Assembly: GCA_021811185.1 (NCBI GenBank) | Contig: JAJZPL010000004.1 | Coordinates: forward strand, 1-64,000 | DNA length: 64,000 nt | DNA from: a bacterium | Lineage (GTDB): Bacteria > Elusimicrobiota > Elusimicrobia > Elusimicrobiales > UBA9959 | Direction of reading: 5' to 3' | Shown here: positions 8,283-17,011 of the stretch, one piece after another | How positions within the stretch are numbered: the first letter of the stretch is position 1 | Layout: each line of letters starts with the position of its first letter | Notes under the pieces: model-generated | Database searches by the model: none | Told to the model about the DNA's origin: nothing | What the model saw: only the letters and a program-made list of their open reading frames with translations | Position numbers and translations under genes: made by a program

Positions 8283-9317
8283 ATGAAAAAGAAAATAGGA
8301 ATTTTGACGGGCGGCGGCGACTGCCCCGGGCTTAACCCGGCCATCCGCGGCTGCGTTTACTCGGCCGAGAAGTACGGCTACGAATGCGTGGGCCTCACCG
8401 ACGGCTGGAAGGGCCTCGTGGAAGGCACCACCACCCCGCTCAGCCGCGAGATCGTGGAATACAGCATCATGAAGGGCGGCACCATGCTGGGGACCTCCCG
8501 CACCAACCCTTACAAGAACGAGGGGAACGTTGAGAAATGCCTGGCCACGTTCAAGAAGCTCGGCCTGCACGCCCTGGTGGCCATGGGCGGCGACGACACG
8601 CTGGGCGTGGCCACCAAACTGTACCGGGACCACAAGCTTAACGTGGTGGGCGTGCCCAAGACCATGGACAACGACCTGAACGTCACGGACTACACTTTCG
8701 GTTTCGACACCTCCGTCACCCGCGCGGTGGACGCCGCGCAGGCGCTGCAGGACACCGGCAACAGCCACCACCGCGTGATGGTGCTGGAAGTGATGGGCCG
8801 GCACGCCGGCTGGGTAGCCCTCTACACGGGCATCGCCGCCGCCGCCGACTTCGTCTGCATCCCCGAGCGCGCCATCGACACCGCCGACATGCTCAAGAAG
8901 ATCAGGGCCGCCCACGCCCGCAAGCGCTTCGCGCTGGTGGTCACCAGCGAGGCCGCCGAGCTCCCCGAAGTGGGCGAAGGCGCCTCCAAGCGCGAGGTGG
9001 ACCAGTTCGGCCACGCCATCCTTAAGGACCGCGGCATGGGCGAGCGCATAGCCCAGTTCATCGAGAAGCAGACCGGCATAGAGACCCGCCACGCCGTGAT
9101 AGGCCATATGCAGCGCGGCGGCGCCCCCACGCTGTTCGACCGCATGCTCGGCACCCGCGTGGGCATGAAGGCCGCCGACCTCGTGCACGCCGGCGACTTC
9201 GGCAAGATGGCCGCCCTCGTCAATAACAAGTATGTCGGCGTCCCGCTCGAAAGCGCCACCGGGGAGCTGAAGACGGTCAACAAGGAATGGTTCGACGTGA
9301 TGGAAGTGATGTTTTAA
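8283..9317 (+). CDS. pfp: Phosphofructokinase, pyrophosphate-dependent type
   Basis: 344 aa PfkA-fold enzyme phosphorylating fructose 6-phosphate in glycolysis. The N-terminal GILTGGGDCPGLN loop is intact. Two positions predict the phosphoryl donor. Residues 102-106 are GGDDT, with Asp105 where ATP enzymes have Gly, and residues 125-131 are PKTMDND, with Lys126 where ATP enzymes usually have Gly. In this family Asp plus Lys is the pyrophosphate signature, and such enzymes can run reversibly. Asp129 is the catalytic base. An AGGAG motif precedes the ATG. Donor choice is inferred from residues only. Confidence 0.9.
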   Translation: MKKKIGILTGGGDCPGLNPAIRGCVYSAEKYGYECVGLTDGWKGLVEGTTTPLSREIVEYSIMKGGTMLGTSRTNPYKNEGNVEKCLATFKKLGLHALVAMGGDDTLGVATKLYRDHKLNVVGVPKTMDNDLNVTDYTFGFDTSVTRAVDAAQALQDTGNSHHRVMVLEVMGRHAGWVALYTGIAAAADFVCIPERAIDTADMLKKIRAAHARKRFALVVTSEAAELPEVGEGASKREVDQFGHAILKDRGMGERIAQFIEKQTGIETRHAVIGHMQRGGAPTLFDRMLGTRVGMKAADLVHAGDFGKMAALVNNKYVGVPLESATGELKTVNKEWFDVMEVMF

Positions 9318-9326
9318 AAGGATGCT

Positions 9327-9872
9327 ATGACAGAAAACATACAGGCAAAAGCGCCGGCGCAGTTCCAGCGCAAGACGATAATGATCAAGAAGGGCCTGCA
9401 GTACCGCTACATGGCCCTGATCTTCATGAGCGTACTGCTGGCTTTCATCGTGGTGGGGCTGGACATCCTCTGGACCGTCTCCAAAGTGGTCACCGAGCAC
9501 CCCATGATGCAGCCGCTGCTGGAAGAGCTTTCCGCCATGATGCCGCTGTTCGGGATCAAAGTCGTGATGTACATGGTGATGGTCCTCATCGTGGCGGCCG
9601 TGGTCTCGCACCGCATGGCGGGCCCGGTCTTCAAGTTCGAGAAGAGCTGCGCCACGGTGGGCGAGGGCGACCTTACGCACCGCGTGTACCTGCGCAAGGG
9701 CGACCAGCTGACGGACCTGCAGGACCAGTTCAATAATATGACCGGCGCCGTCAACGAGGTGGTAAAAGAGTACGAGAAGTTCCGCGTGGAAGCCGCCGCC
9801 GCCGGCATGGGCGACAAGGCCGAGGCCCTTTCGAAGAAAGTCTCGGAAATAATGCCCAAGTTCAAGGTGTAA
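9327..9872 (+). CDS. HAMP-domain membrane protein without output domain
   Basis: 181 aa with two transmembrane helices (about residues 28-52 and 73-95) separated by a short periplasmic loop, then a HAMP domain (RMAGPVFKFEKS through LQDQFNNMT) and a short helical tail. There is no methyl-accepting, kinase or cyclase domain, so it looks like a truncated or accessory signal transducer. Its stop is one base before the TolC-family gene, implying co-transcription. Role unknown. Confidence 0.75.
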   Translation: MTENIQAKAPAQFQRKTIMIKKGLQYRYMALIFMSVLLAFIVVGLDILWTVSKVVTEHPMMQPLLEELSAMMPLFGIKVVMYMVMVLIVAAVVSHRMAGPVFKFEKSCATVGEGDLTHRVYLRKGDQLTDLQDQFNNMTGAVNEVVKEYEKFRVEAAAAGMGDKAEALSKKVSEIMPKFKV

Positions 9873-9873
9873 G

Positions 9874-11169
9874 ATGCTCCTCCGCCCCGCCGTTTCAGCG
9901 CTCGCCCTGGTCCTGCTGTGCGCCGCCGCGTCGGCCCAGCAGGCCGGCCGCGAGGCCCTGACGCTGGACGACGTGGTCTCCCAGGCGGTCAAGCACAGCC
10001 CCGCCGCGCTGGCCGCCGAGCAGGACATCATCATAGCCAGGCAGCGGGTGAGCGAGGCGCGGTTCATGTACCTGCCGCAGCTCACCCTTTCGGGCACGGC
10101 CAGCAAGGCCAGCCTGGAGTATCCCGCCGTGCTGGGCCCGGAGCTCGGCGAGCGGTACATCGATCCTTCTAAAAACGCTTTATACTCCCTGCGCGTGCAG
10201 GGCCTGCAGCCGCTGTATACCGGCGGCAGGACCACCAACACCATAAAGCTGGCCAAGGCCGCCCACAACCAGGCCCAGGTCAGTTACGAGGCGGTAAAGG
10301 CGCAGGCCGCCCTGGAGGCTAAAAAGGCTTTTTACACGCTGCTCTACCAGCGCCGCCTGCTGGAAGTTTCCTCGCAATGGCTTGCGCGGGCGCGCGAGCT
10401 GAACGCTTCCCTGCATAAGGACGCTTACGAAGAGCTGGAAGCCTCCATGCTGCTTTCCGGCCTTTCCGACCGGGCGCAGCGGGCCGCCAGCGGCGAGGAA
10501 GCAGCCTCCACAGAGCTGCTGCGCGTGATAAGCAGGGAGCCGGGCTACAAGCCCGTGATCGACGGCGTGCTCGAGCCGCTGCCGGTGGAATCCGACCTGA
10601 GCCGCAGCCTGGTCACCGCGATGGAGACCCGGCCCGAGCTCAAGAGCGAGATGTACCGGGCCCAGATGGACGACATCGCCGTGAGCATGGCCATGGTGCG
10701 GCGCTACCCCACCGTGTACCTGGGCGGCTCCTACGACGTGAACGCTTTTACCCTTTCCGACCTGGGGAACCAGTCCGTGCGCGCCAACAACTGGCTGGCC
10801 ACGCTGGCCATCCACCTGCCGATCTCTTACGACTTCTGGACGCAGGTTCAGCAGCGCCGGGCGCAGCAGCGCCAGGGCGAGCTGGAACGCATAGAGCTGC
10901 AGGACAAGGTCCGGTTCGAGATCATAGCCGCCCACAAGGATGCCCTCTTCTGGCAGGGCGAGGCGGTCAAACTGGCGGCGGAAACCGCCAGGCTGAAGGC
11001 GGGGTACGAGGCGGCCGCGGTGTCGGCCAGGCCGTCGATGGCCGCGCTGCGGGCGCTGTGCGCGCTGTGCGAACTGGAGAAAAGGTCCATGGACGCGGTG
11101 TACGCGGAGCTTACGGCGCGGGCCCGGCTGGAATGGGCGCGGGGGCGGGACTTCCTGGATAAGCAATAA
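9874..11169 (+). CDS. TolC family outer-membrane efflux protein
   Basis: 431 aa. Signal peptide at residues 1-21 (cleavage after AAASA). An outer-membrane-factor pattern follows: LTLDDVVSQAVKHSP at the start, long amphipathic coiled helices, and strand segments PTVYLGGSYDVN and LAIHLPISYDFWTQ. Such proteins form the trimeric exit duct of tripartite efflux or type I secretion. No adaptor or inner-membrane pump is adjacent, so the partner must be encoded elsewhere. AAGGTG sits just upstream of the start. Confidence 0.88.
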   Translation: MLLRPAVSALALVLLCAAASAQQAGREALTLDDVVSQAVKHSPAALAAEQDIIIARQRVSEARFMYLPQLTLSGTASKASLEYPAVLGPELGERYIDPSKNALYSLRVQGLQPLYTGGRTTNTIKLAKAAHNQAQVSYEAVKAQAALEAKKAFYTLLYQRRLLEVSSQWLARARELNASLHKDAYEELEASMLLSGLSDRAQRAASGEEAASTELLRVISREPGYKPVIDGVLEPLPVESDLSRSLVTAMETRPELKSEMYRAQMDDIAVSMAMVRRYPTVYLGGSYDVNAFTLSDLGNQSVRANNWLATLAIHLPISYDFWTQVQQRRAQQRQGELERIELQDKVRFEIIAAHKDALFWQGEAVKLAAETARLKAGYEAAAVSARPSMAALRALCALCELEKRSMDAVYAELTARARLEWARGRDFLDKQ

Positions 11170-11210
11170 CGCGGCGAAAGCGGGGTTCCCAGGGGTAACG
11201 GTTTTTTCTA

Positions 11211-12230
11211 GTGATGAAATCGATCTTCGCAATTTCTCTTTTCACGCTGCTGGCGTCCGCGCCGGCTATTCTGCACGCCCAGGGGTCTGCTTCGGTAGAA
11301 GACAGGGCCAGACAAAATAATCCTTCCTCAATATCGTTCTCGGGAGACGAAAGCGACGACTACGTCCTGCGCGAGGCGCTGTGGACCAGGGCCGCCACGG
11401 CCGCGCCCGGCGCGCGTCCCACCGTGGGGCTGGCGCTGTCCGGCGGCGGCGCGCGGGCCTTCGCGCATACCGGCGTGCTGGACGTCCTTAACTATTCCGG
11501 CTTCCCCGTCGATTACGTTTCCGGCACCTCCATGGGCGCCATGGTGGGGGCTTTTTACGCCTCGGGCCGGCCGATGGACGAAATGTGGCGCTTCGGGCGC
11601 GAAGCTGTAGCTCTTAAGGTGGCGCGCGATTTCAAGACCATAAGAATGCTGCCGCTGCTGATAGCGGACAAACTGATCAACCCGACGCACATCACCCGGT
11701 TTATCGACGGCAAACTGGGCGGGCTGGAGTTCAAGGACCTGAAAAAGCCGTTCGCCTGCACGGCCATGGACCTGCGCACCGGCGAGAAGATCATCTTCAC
11801 CGACGGGCCGCTGGCCATAGCGGTGCGCGCCAGCGTCAATATCCCCGGCATCTTCGCCCCGGTACAGTACCGCCAGCGCTACCTGGTGGACGGCGGCGTG
11901 GTGGACAATATCCCGGTGGACGCGGCCAGGGGGCTGGGAGCCGAGTGGGTGCTGGCCAGCGTGGCGGAGAACTCCGTGGACAGGATGCCCGAGAGCGTGC
12001 TGATGACGCTGATGCAGGTTATCGATATAAGGGGCACGCTGCTGGCCCGCGAGGCTGAAAAAAGCGCCGATTTCGTGGTGAAGCCCAAGGTGGGGGACAT
12101 AACCGTGGCCGATTTCGACCGCTGCGTGGAAGCCGGCGAGGCCGGGGTGGTGGCCGCTTCCGGCAGGCTGGACGCGGCCAAAGAGGCCTACCTGGTCTTC
12201 GCCGCGCCCGAACTGGTAGAGAAATTATGA
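11211..12230 (+). CDS. Secreted patatin-like phospholipase
   Basis: About 339 aa, starting at GTG 11211 or ATG 11214. Signal peptide (IFAISLFTLLASAPAILHAQ), then a short spacer and a patatin domain: oxyanion loop LSGGGARAFAHTGVL, nucleophile elbow GTSMG and catalytic Asp in DGGVVDNIP. Expected to hydrolyse acyl lipids in the periplasm or at the envelope. The stop overlaps the ATG of the following TPR gene by four bases. No POTRA or barrel domain follows, so it is not a PlpD-type autotransporter. Confidence 0.9.
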   Translation: MMKSIFAISLFTLLASAPAILHAQGSASVEDRARQNNPSSISFSGDESDDYVLREALWTRAATAAPGARPTVGLALSGGGARAFAHTGVLDVLNYSGFPVDYVSGTSMGAMVGAFYASGRPMDEMWRFGREAVALKVARDFKTIRMLPLLIADKLINPTHITRFIDGKLGGLEFKDLKKPFACTAMDLRTGEKIIFTDGPLAIAVRASVNIPGIFAPVQYRQRYLVDGGVVDNIPVDAARGLGAEWVLASVAENSVDRMPESVLMTLMQVIDIRGTLLAREAEKSADFVVKPKVGDITVADFDRCVEAGEAGVVAASGRLDAAKEAYLVFAAPELVEKL

Positions 12231-13234
12231 CCTTGAGCGTACCGGCCTCCTTTAAATATTCCGCCGCCCTGGCCGCCGCGCTGCTGCTGGCCGCCGCGGC
12301 TCCTGCGCGGGCTTTTCTTTTCTGGGGGCACGGCAACGCCAGGGCCGGCGCGCTGCTCGGCGAGATGGGCGCCGCTTTCGGGCGCGGCGACTGCGTTACG
12401 GTGCTGGAAAGGTCCGGCGATTTTTTCGGGGAAAAGCCCCCGGCGGAAATGCGCGAAGAGGCCTACGGTTATACCGGGCGCTGCTACGAGGCCTCCGGCT
12501 CCACGGACAAGGCCATAGGCGTCTACAAGCTGGCGATCGGGCTCTATCCCGAAAACTCCCTTTTCGCTTACCGGCTGGCCCTGATCTATAACCAGAGCGG
12601 CTTCCCGGAAACCGCCGTGCCGCTTTTTATCAAGGTGCTCGCGGTCTACCCCGACGATATCGGCGCCAACCTGGGCCTGGCCAGGGCTTACGCCGCGCTC
12701 GGTTTCCTGGCCAAGGCCGGGGATTACTATTCCCGCGCCGTGATCCTGCAGGATTTCAAGGACGGGCCGGTCCTTAAAGAATACGCTTTCTGCATGCTCA
12801 GGAAACGCGACTGGAACGAAGCCCTGTTCGCGGCGGGCAAAGGCGCGCAGGTAAGCCCGGCGCTGGCAGCCTGGCCGCTCGTAGAGGCGCGCGTGCGCGC
12901 CGGCAGGGGCGATTATCATACGGCGCTCGCTTCCATGGAGGCCGCCATCCGGCTCGAGCCTTCCAGGCATTTGCGCCTGGAGCGCGCGTTGTACCAGCTG
13001 CTGGGCGGCCTGCCGCGGCGGGCCGCGGAATCCGCCGACGCGGAACTGCTGCTGGACAAGGCCGACCCGCTGGCCTCGCTGGTGAAAGGTATGGCGCTTT
13101 ACAAGTTGGGCGACAAGGCCGGGGCGGCGGAGTATTTCACCCTGGCGAAGGCGGGCGAGCCTTTTACCGCCGGGATCGCGGCGGCTTTCCTAGGCGCGCC
13201 GGCAAAGAGCGGGGGGGACTCATGCAAAAAATAA
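12227..13234 (+). CDS. Exported TPR-repeat protein
   Basis: 335 aa with a signal-like N terminus (FKYSAALAAALLLAAAAPARAFLF) followed by tandem tetratricopeptide helices, clearest at GYTGRCYEASGSTDKAIGVYKLAIGLYPENS and AYAALGFLAKAGDYYSRAVI. Likely a periplasmic scaffold. It is translationally coupled to the patatin upstream (ATGA) and overlaps dapF by 13 bases. A similar patatin then TPR order recurs at 38.3-40.5 kb. No enzymatic motif is visible. Confidence 0.8.
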   Translation: MTLSVPASFKYSAALAAALLLAAAAPARAFLFWGHGNARAGALLGEMGAAFGRGDCVTVLERSGDFFGEKPPAEMREEAYGYTGRCYEASGSTDKAIGVYKLAIGLYPENSLFAYRLALIYNQSGFPETAVPLFIKVLAVYPDDIGANLGLARAYAALGFLAKAGDYYSRAVILQDFKDGPVLKEYAFCMLRKRDWNEALFAAGKGAQVSPALAAWPLVEARVRAGRGDYHTALASMEAAIRLEPSRHLRLERALYQLLGGLPRRAAESADAELLLDKADPLASLVKGMALYKLGDKAGAAEYFTLAKAGEPFTAGIAAAFLGAPAKSGGDSCKK

Positions 13235-14028
13235 AATTCTGGAAAATGTCGGGCGCCGGCAACGACTTCGTGCTGCTCTCGGGCGGCGGCCGGAAGACCG
13301 CCGCGCTTAAGAGGCTGGCGGTAAAACTCTGCGCCAGGAAAACGGCCGTGGGCGCGGACGGCCTGCTTTACGTTAATAAGGACGGAGAGACTTCCGTTAC
13401 GCTGCGCTACTTCAACTCCGACGGCTCCGAGGCTTTCTGCGGCAACGGTTCGCGCTGCGCGGCCTGGTGGGCATATTCCACCGGGCTGGTGAAGAGCGGC
13501 AAATTCCTGCTCAAGACCTCCGGAGGCGAGCTGGCCGCGGACATAAAGGCCGCCGAGAGCGTAAGGATGCGGATGCCGGACGTGGAGGACGTTTCTTTAG
13601 GCCACGGCGGGGCCTGGTCCAAGCCGGTGCGGTCCGTGCATTTCCTGGATACCGGCGTGCCGCACGCCGTGGTGCCGGTCTACGACCTGGAGAAACTGGA
13701 CGTGGGCGGCGTGGGGCGGCTGCTCCGCTTTCACAAGGCCTTCGGCACGCAGGGGACCAACGTGGATTTTGTGCGGGTGGGCGGCGGCAAAGTGTACGTG
13801 CGCACCTATGAGCGCGGGGTGGAGGGTGAAACCCTGGCCTGCGGTACCGGTATCACTGCCAGCGCCGTGGCCCTGGCGCTTACGGGCGAGGTTAAGTCCC
13901 CCGTTACGCTGGTAGCGCGCAGCGGCGACACTTTCCGCGTATGGCTGAAGCCGTCAGGCGCGGGCGCGAAGGAAATTTACATACAGGGTCCGGCTAAAAT
14001 AGTATTCGAAGGGGAGATATTATGCTGA
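13222..14028 (+). CDS. dapF: Diaminopimelate epimerase
   Basis: Converts LL- to meso-diaminopimelate for peptidoglycan and lysine. 268 aa, normal length. Contains KMSGAGNDFVLL at the N terminus, the first catalytic Cys73 in FCGNGSRC and the second Cys207 in LACGTGITASA. It sits directly before dapA with a seven-base overlap, so the two steps are co-expressed. DapL, which makes LL-DAP, is encoded at 41.6 kb. Confidence 0.96.
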   Translation: MQKIKFWKMSGAGNDFVLLSGGGRKTAALKRLAVKLCARKTAVGADGLLYVNKDGETSVTLRYFNSDGSEAFCGNGSRCAAWWAYSTGLVKSGKFLLKTSGGELAADIKAAESVRMRMPDVEDVSLGHGGAWSKPVRSVHFLDTGVPHAVVPVYDLEKLDVGGVGRLLRFHKAFGTQGTNVDFVRVGGGKVYVRTYERGVEGETLACGTGITASAVALALTGEVKSPVTLVARSGDTFRVWLKPSGAGAKEIYIQGPAKIVFEGEILC

Positions 14029-14906
14029 AACTTAAAGGTTGCTTTACCGCTATCGTCACGCCGTTCAGGAGCGGGAAAGTGGACTTTCCGGCGCTTAGGA
14101 AGATCGTCAACTTCCAGATTGAGCACGGCATAGACGGGCTGGTGCCCTGCGGCTCCACCGGCGAGGCCGCCACGCTCACGCCGGAAGAATACCTGGCCGT
14201 GATCAAGGCCGTGGTAGCCGCGGCCAAGGGCCGGGTGCCGGTGATGCCCGGCGTAGGCACCAACTCCACCGCCAAGTCGGTGGACATGGTGAAGAAGGTC
14301 TCCGCGCTGGGCGTGGACGGGCTGCTGGCCATAGTGCCTTATTACAACAAGCCCACGCAGGAAGGTATGTCGGCGCATTTCTCGGCGCTGGCCAAGGCCA
14401 CCAAGCTGCCTATCGTCCTTTACAATATCCCGGGCCGCACCGGGGTTAACATGCTGCCTGCCACCGCGCTGAGGTTGCGGAAGAAATTCAAGAACATCGT
14501 GGGAATAAAGGAAGCTTCCGGCAGCCTGGACCAGGTTAGCGAGATCATCAACGGCGCCGACAAGGACTTCGTGGTAATGAGCGGCGACGACTCGCTGACT
14601 CTGCCGATGATGTCGGTTGGCGCGAAGGGCGTAATTTCGGTCGTTTCCAACGTTGCCCCGGCGGAAACCGGGCTGATGTGCTGTCTGTTCCTGGAAGGGG
14701 AGACCGAAGCTGCGGCGGCCATCCACCACGTGCTGTTCCCGTTCGGCAAGGCGCTGTTCGCCGAAACCAACCCTATTCCGGTGAAGTACGCGGCGCACCT
14801 GCTGGGCCTGTGCCGGCCGGAGCCCCGCCTGCCGCTGCTGCCGCTTTCGGAAGCGCGCCGCGCGCCGCTGAAGGCCGCCATGAAGAAGGCCGGAGTTCTG
14901 TCCTGA
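14022..14906 (+). CDS. dapA: 4-hydroxy-tetrahydrodipicolinate synthase
   Basis: Condenses pyruvate with aspartate semialdehyde, the first committed step to diaminopimelate. 294 aa. The Schiff-base Lys163 lies in VGIKEASGS, Tyr134 in VLYNIPGRTG and the GSTGE pyruvate-binding motif at residues 44-48. Overlaps dapF by seven bases and ends the plus-strand run, followed at once by a perfect palindrome. A DapB was not seen in the window. Confidence 0.95.
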   Translation: MLKLKGCFTAIVTPFRSGKVDFPALRKIVNFQIEHGIDGLVPCGSTGEAATLTPEEYLAVIKAVVAAAKGRVPVMPGVGTNSTAKSVDMVKKVSALGVDGLLAIVPYYNKPTQEGMSAHFSALAKATKLPIVLYNIPGRTGVNMLPATALRLRKKFKNIVGIKEASGSLDQVSEIINGADKDFVVMSGDDSLTLPMMSVGAKGVISVVSNVAPAETGLMCCLFLEGETEAAAAIHHVLFPFGKALFAETNPIPVKYAAHLLGLCRPEPRLPLLPLSEARRAPLKAAMKKAGVLS

Positions 14907-14910
14907 TGGA

Positions 14911-14957
14911 AAAGGGGACAGGCTACTTTATTTGAAATAAAGTAGCCTGTCCCCTTT
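14911..14957. repeat. REP-like perfect palindrome, copy 1
   Basis: Two perfectly complementary 23-base arms around one central base. The core is GGGGACAGGCTACTTTATT. The same core recurs as a palindrome at 41546-41600. It sits between dapA and the EFR1 gene and can fold as a hairpin ending in CCCCTTTATTT, so it may also terminate dapA transcription. Confidence 0.85.
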
Positions 14958-14970
14958 ATTTAAGGAGCAT

Positions 14971-15744
14971 ATGAAAACGACAATATATTATTATACCGGC
15001 ACGGGGAATTCGCTGTGGGCGGCCAGGAAGCTGGCGGCCGAGCTTAAAGAGGCCAAGGTGGCGAGCATGCGCCGGAGCAAGCCGGAGGCGGCCGACGCCG
15101 AGGCTATCGGGTTGGCTTTCCCGGTGCACGTCTGGGGGCTGCCAAGCCGCGTCATAGATTTCGTGAACAAGCTGCCGGTGGGCAAGAGCAAGTATTACTT
15201 CGCGCTGGGCGTGAACGCGGGGCAGGTGGCCGGCACGCTGAACCAGCTTAAGAAGCTGATGGCCGCGCGCGGGCTTACGTTGCACGCCGGCTACGACCTG
15301 GTGATGCCCAGCAACTATATCCCTTGGGGCGGGGCTATTCCCGCTGAGGAGCAGGAGGCGAAGTTCGCGGCGGTGGCGAAGAAGATCAAGGACGTGGCGG
15401 GTACTATCGAGGCCGGGCAGCCGGGGCCGGTGGAGAAGGGGCCGCTGTGGCAGCGGATGTTCCTGTCGGGCGTGGCCTACAAGTTCACTTTCAACAAGCT
15501 TGCGAAGGCGGACAAGGATTTCTGGGCGGACGACAAGTGCAACGCGTGCGCTATCTGCACGTCGGTCTGCCCGAGCAGCAACATCATCATCGACAACAAC
15601 AAGCCCGTGTGGCAGGGCCGCTGCGAGCAGTGCCTGGCCTGCATCCAGTGGTGCCCCCTCGAAGCCATCCAGTACGGCAAAAAGACCCCCGGCTACGCCC
15701 GCTACCACCACCCCCAAGTCCGCCTCTCCGACATGATGTCGTAA
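14971..15744 (+). CDS. EFR1 family ferredoxin-flavodoxin
   Basis: 257 aa electron-transfer protein. The N-terminal two-thirds is flavodoxin-like with the phosphate-binding loop YYTGTGNSLWAARKLA. The C terminus holds two 4Fe-4S motifs, CNACAICTSVCP and CEQCLACIQWCP. This fusion is common in anaerobes and fits the flavodiiron protein and other redox genes here. AAGGAG precedes the ATG, immediately after the REP-like palindrome. Partner enzyme unknown. Confidence 0.92.
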   Translation: MKTTIYYYTGTGNSLWAARKLAAELKEAKVASMRRSKPEAADAEAIGLAFPVHVWGLPSRVIDFVNKLPVGKSKYYFALGVNAGQVAGTLNQLKKLMAARGLTLHAGYDLVMPSNYIPWGGAIPAEEQEAKFAAVAKKIKDVAGTIEAGQPGPVEKGPLWQRMFLSGVAYKFTFNKLAKADKDFWADDKCNACAICTSVCPSSNIIIDNNKPVWQGRCEQCLACIQWCPLEAIQYGKKTPGYARYHHPQVRLSDMMS

Positions 15745-15755
15745 GAGCGGAGTGC

Positions 15756-15921
15756 TTTGGGTTAAGGGCCGCGAGAAGTGAAGTCGGGGGCGGCCAAGGG
15801 GGCCGGAACGCAAAACGCGCTCGGGGCACACCGTGCCCTCGCTCCACATTCGGCTCCGGCGCTACGCAAGCCGGAGCCTCACGAGGGTTTTGCTAACCCG
15901 GCCCCCTCGTCCGCCCCCTCC
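15756..15921 (-). repeat. Palindromic repeat, copy 4
   Basis: Reverse copy. The first inner hairpin is GGCTCCGG/CCGGAGCC, a fully compensated change from the GGCCC/GGGCC stem of other copies. The second is GGGCAC-ACC-GTGCCC. GCAAAAC pairs with GTTTTGC and the outer arms end in GTCCGCCCCCTCCA toward the enclosed gene. The conserved tail (CTTTGGGTTAAGGGCCGCGAG) lies on the outer side. Forms an inverted pair with copy 5. Confidence 0.85.
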
Positions 15922-16026
15922 ATATAATCAAACGCGCTTAACGATCCTTTCCTAAATAAGTAATTGACCCCGCCCACTTAAGATACATCCGATTAACCCA
16001 CCCTTCGGATATTGTATGTGCTGTAT

Positions 16027-16055
16027 TTGACTTTTGGGCGCTGGTCTGCCAGAAT
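16027..16055 (+). promoter_or_regulatory. Sigma-70-like promoter of the AT-rich secreted gene
   Basis: TTGACT at 16027-16032, a 17-base spacer and CAGAAT at 16050-16055, placing a start near 16062 between repeat copy 4 and the ATG at 16085. Confidence 0.5.
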
Positions 16056-16084
16056 ATTTAAATCCGGGGGATGTATAAATTTAA

Positions 16085-16987
16085 ATGAAAAATATTTTTA
16101 TATCGGTATTGTGCTTTTGCTCTTTATCATTGGCTGAAGCCGGGTATAAGCTGACCGCTGATTCCCCGGAGGTTATTCAATTGGTTCCAAGCGGTGCAAC
16201 TATCTGTAAGGCATATCCTGTTTTAGAAATGGATAAAGGGGAAATTACTCGCGGTTGGTATGGCTTGCCAGAAAGAAAGATGGACGATTGCGTTATTACT
16301 GCAGACTTAGACAATGATGGTGAGGAGGAATTGGCGATATTCTATTCAATTCCGACTAAGGGTGATCTTTCGACTAGTTATTTGGAAATACATAAAAAAA
16401 TCAAAGGAAAATGGAAGTTGCAGTATCGGAACGCCTATGGGAACGTTGTTCTCGATTTTGGAGTGGTTGAACTTTTCAATAATAAAAAAAAGCAAGTTAT
16501 CGTCGACTCTGGAGTCGGTGCATCTATCGGATATAGGTTATTCGTGACTCAATATAACGGCAAACAATATGCTTCTTTGCTTTCCGAAAAGGAAGAGAGT
16601 CTGAATTCGGGTATTTTTGTGAGTGACATAGATGGAAACAATCAGAAAGAGATATTAGCCTCCCACAGGTTTTCTCCACTAGCAATGGTATATAAAAGGA
16701 ACGATAAAACCGGTTTTATCGAGGTTCTGACCGATACGAATTCTGTAACTTTAAGAAACTATTATAAATTAGTCATAGCGAAGATAAAGACGCCGTTTGA
16801 AAGCGGTGGTAATTTTAATGATGGCTACGCTTGGGCATTATTTGAAAGCTATGACAAGCTTGGTGATTCCGCGAATGCCATAACGATTGGCAAGCAGTTG
16901 ATGGTGTGTAAGGGCGGCGACGAAAATAAGTACGCGTGGTACGATTCTGTGAAGAGCCGACTTAAGGTTCTTGAGAAGTCTAAATAG
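16085..16987 (+). CDS. Secreted protein with FG-GAP-like acidic repeats (AT-rich)
   Basis: 300 aa with signal peptide (IFISVLCFCSLSLAEA). Two acidic DxDxDG-type loops are visible, TADLDNDGEEEL near residue 80 and SDIDGNNQKEIL near residue 180, like the calcium-binding loops of FG-GAP/VCBS beta-propeller repeats. The C terminus is helical. No enzymatic family is recognised. The gene is strikingly AT-rich against its surroundings, has its own promoter and stands alone between two inverted palindromic repeats, as does the gene at 2933. Likely acquired DNA. Confidence 0.75.
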   Translation: MKNIFISVLCFCSLSLAEAGYKLTADSPEVIQLVPSGATICKAYPVLEMDKGEITRGWYGLPERKMDDCVITADLDNDGEEELAIFYSIPTKGDLSTSYLEIHKKIKGKWKLQYRNAYGNVVLDFGVVELFNNKKKQVIVDSGVGASIGYRLFVTQYNGKQYASLLSEKEESLNSGIFVSDIDGNNQKEILASHRFSPLAMVYKRNDKTGFIEVLTDTNSVTLRNYYKLVIAKIKTPFESGGNFNDGYAWALFESYDKLGDSANAITIGKQLMVCKGGDENKYAWYDSVKSRLKVLEKSK

Positions 16988-17011
16988 TATATTCGATTGT
17001 TTCTAGGTGCT

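Larger units (their letters stand above)
15745..16084. other. 340-base intergenic region: repeat copy 4 and promoter
   Basis: Holds repeat copy 4 (15756-15921) and then about 160 AT-richer bases with a promoter-like sequence for the gene at 16085. Open frames crossing it are products of the repeat. Confidence 0.7.
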
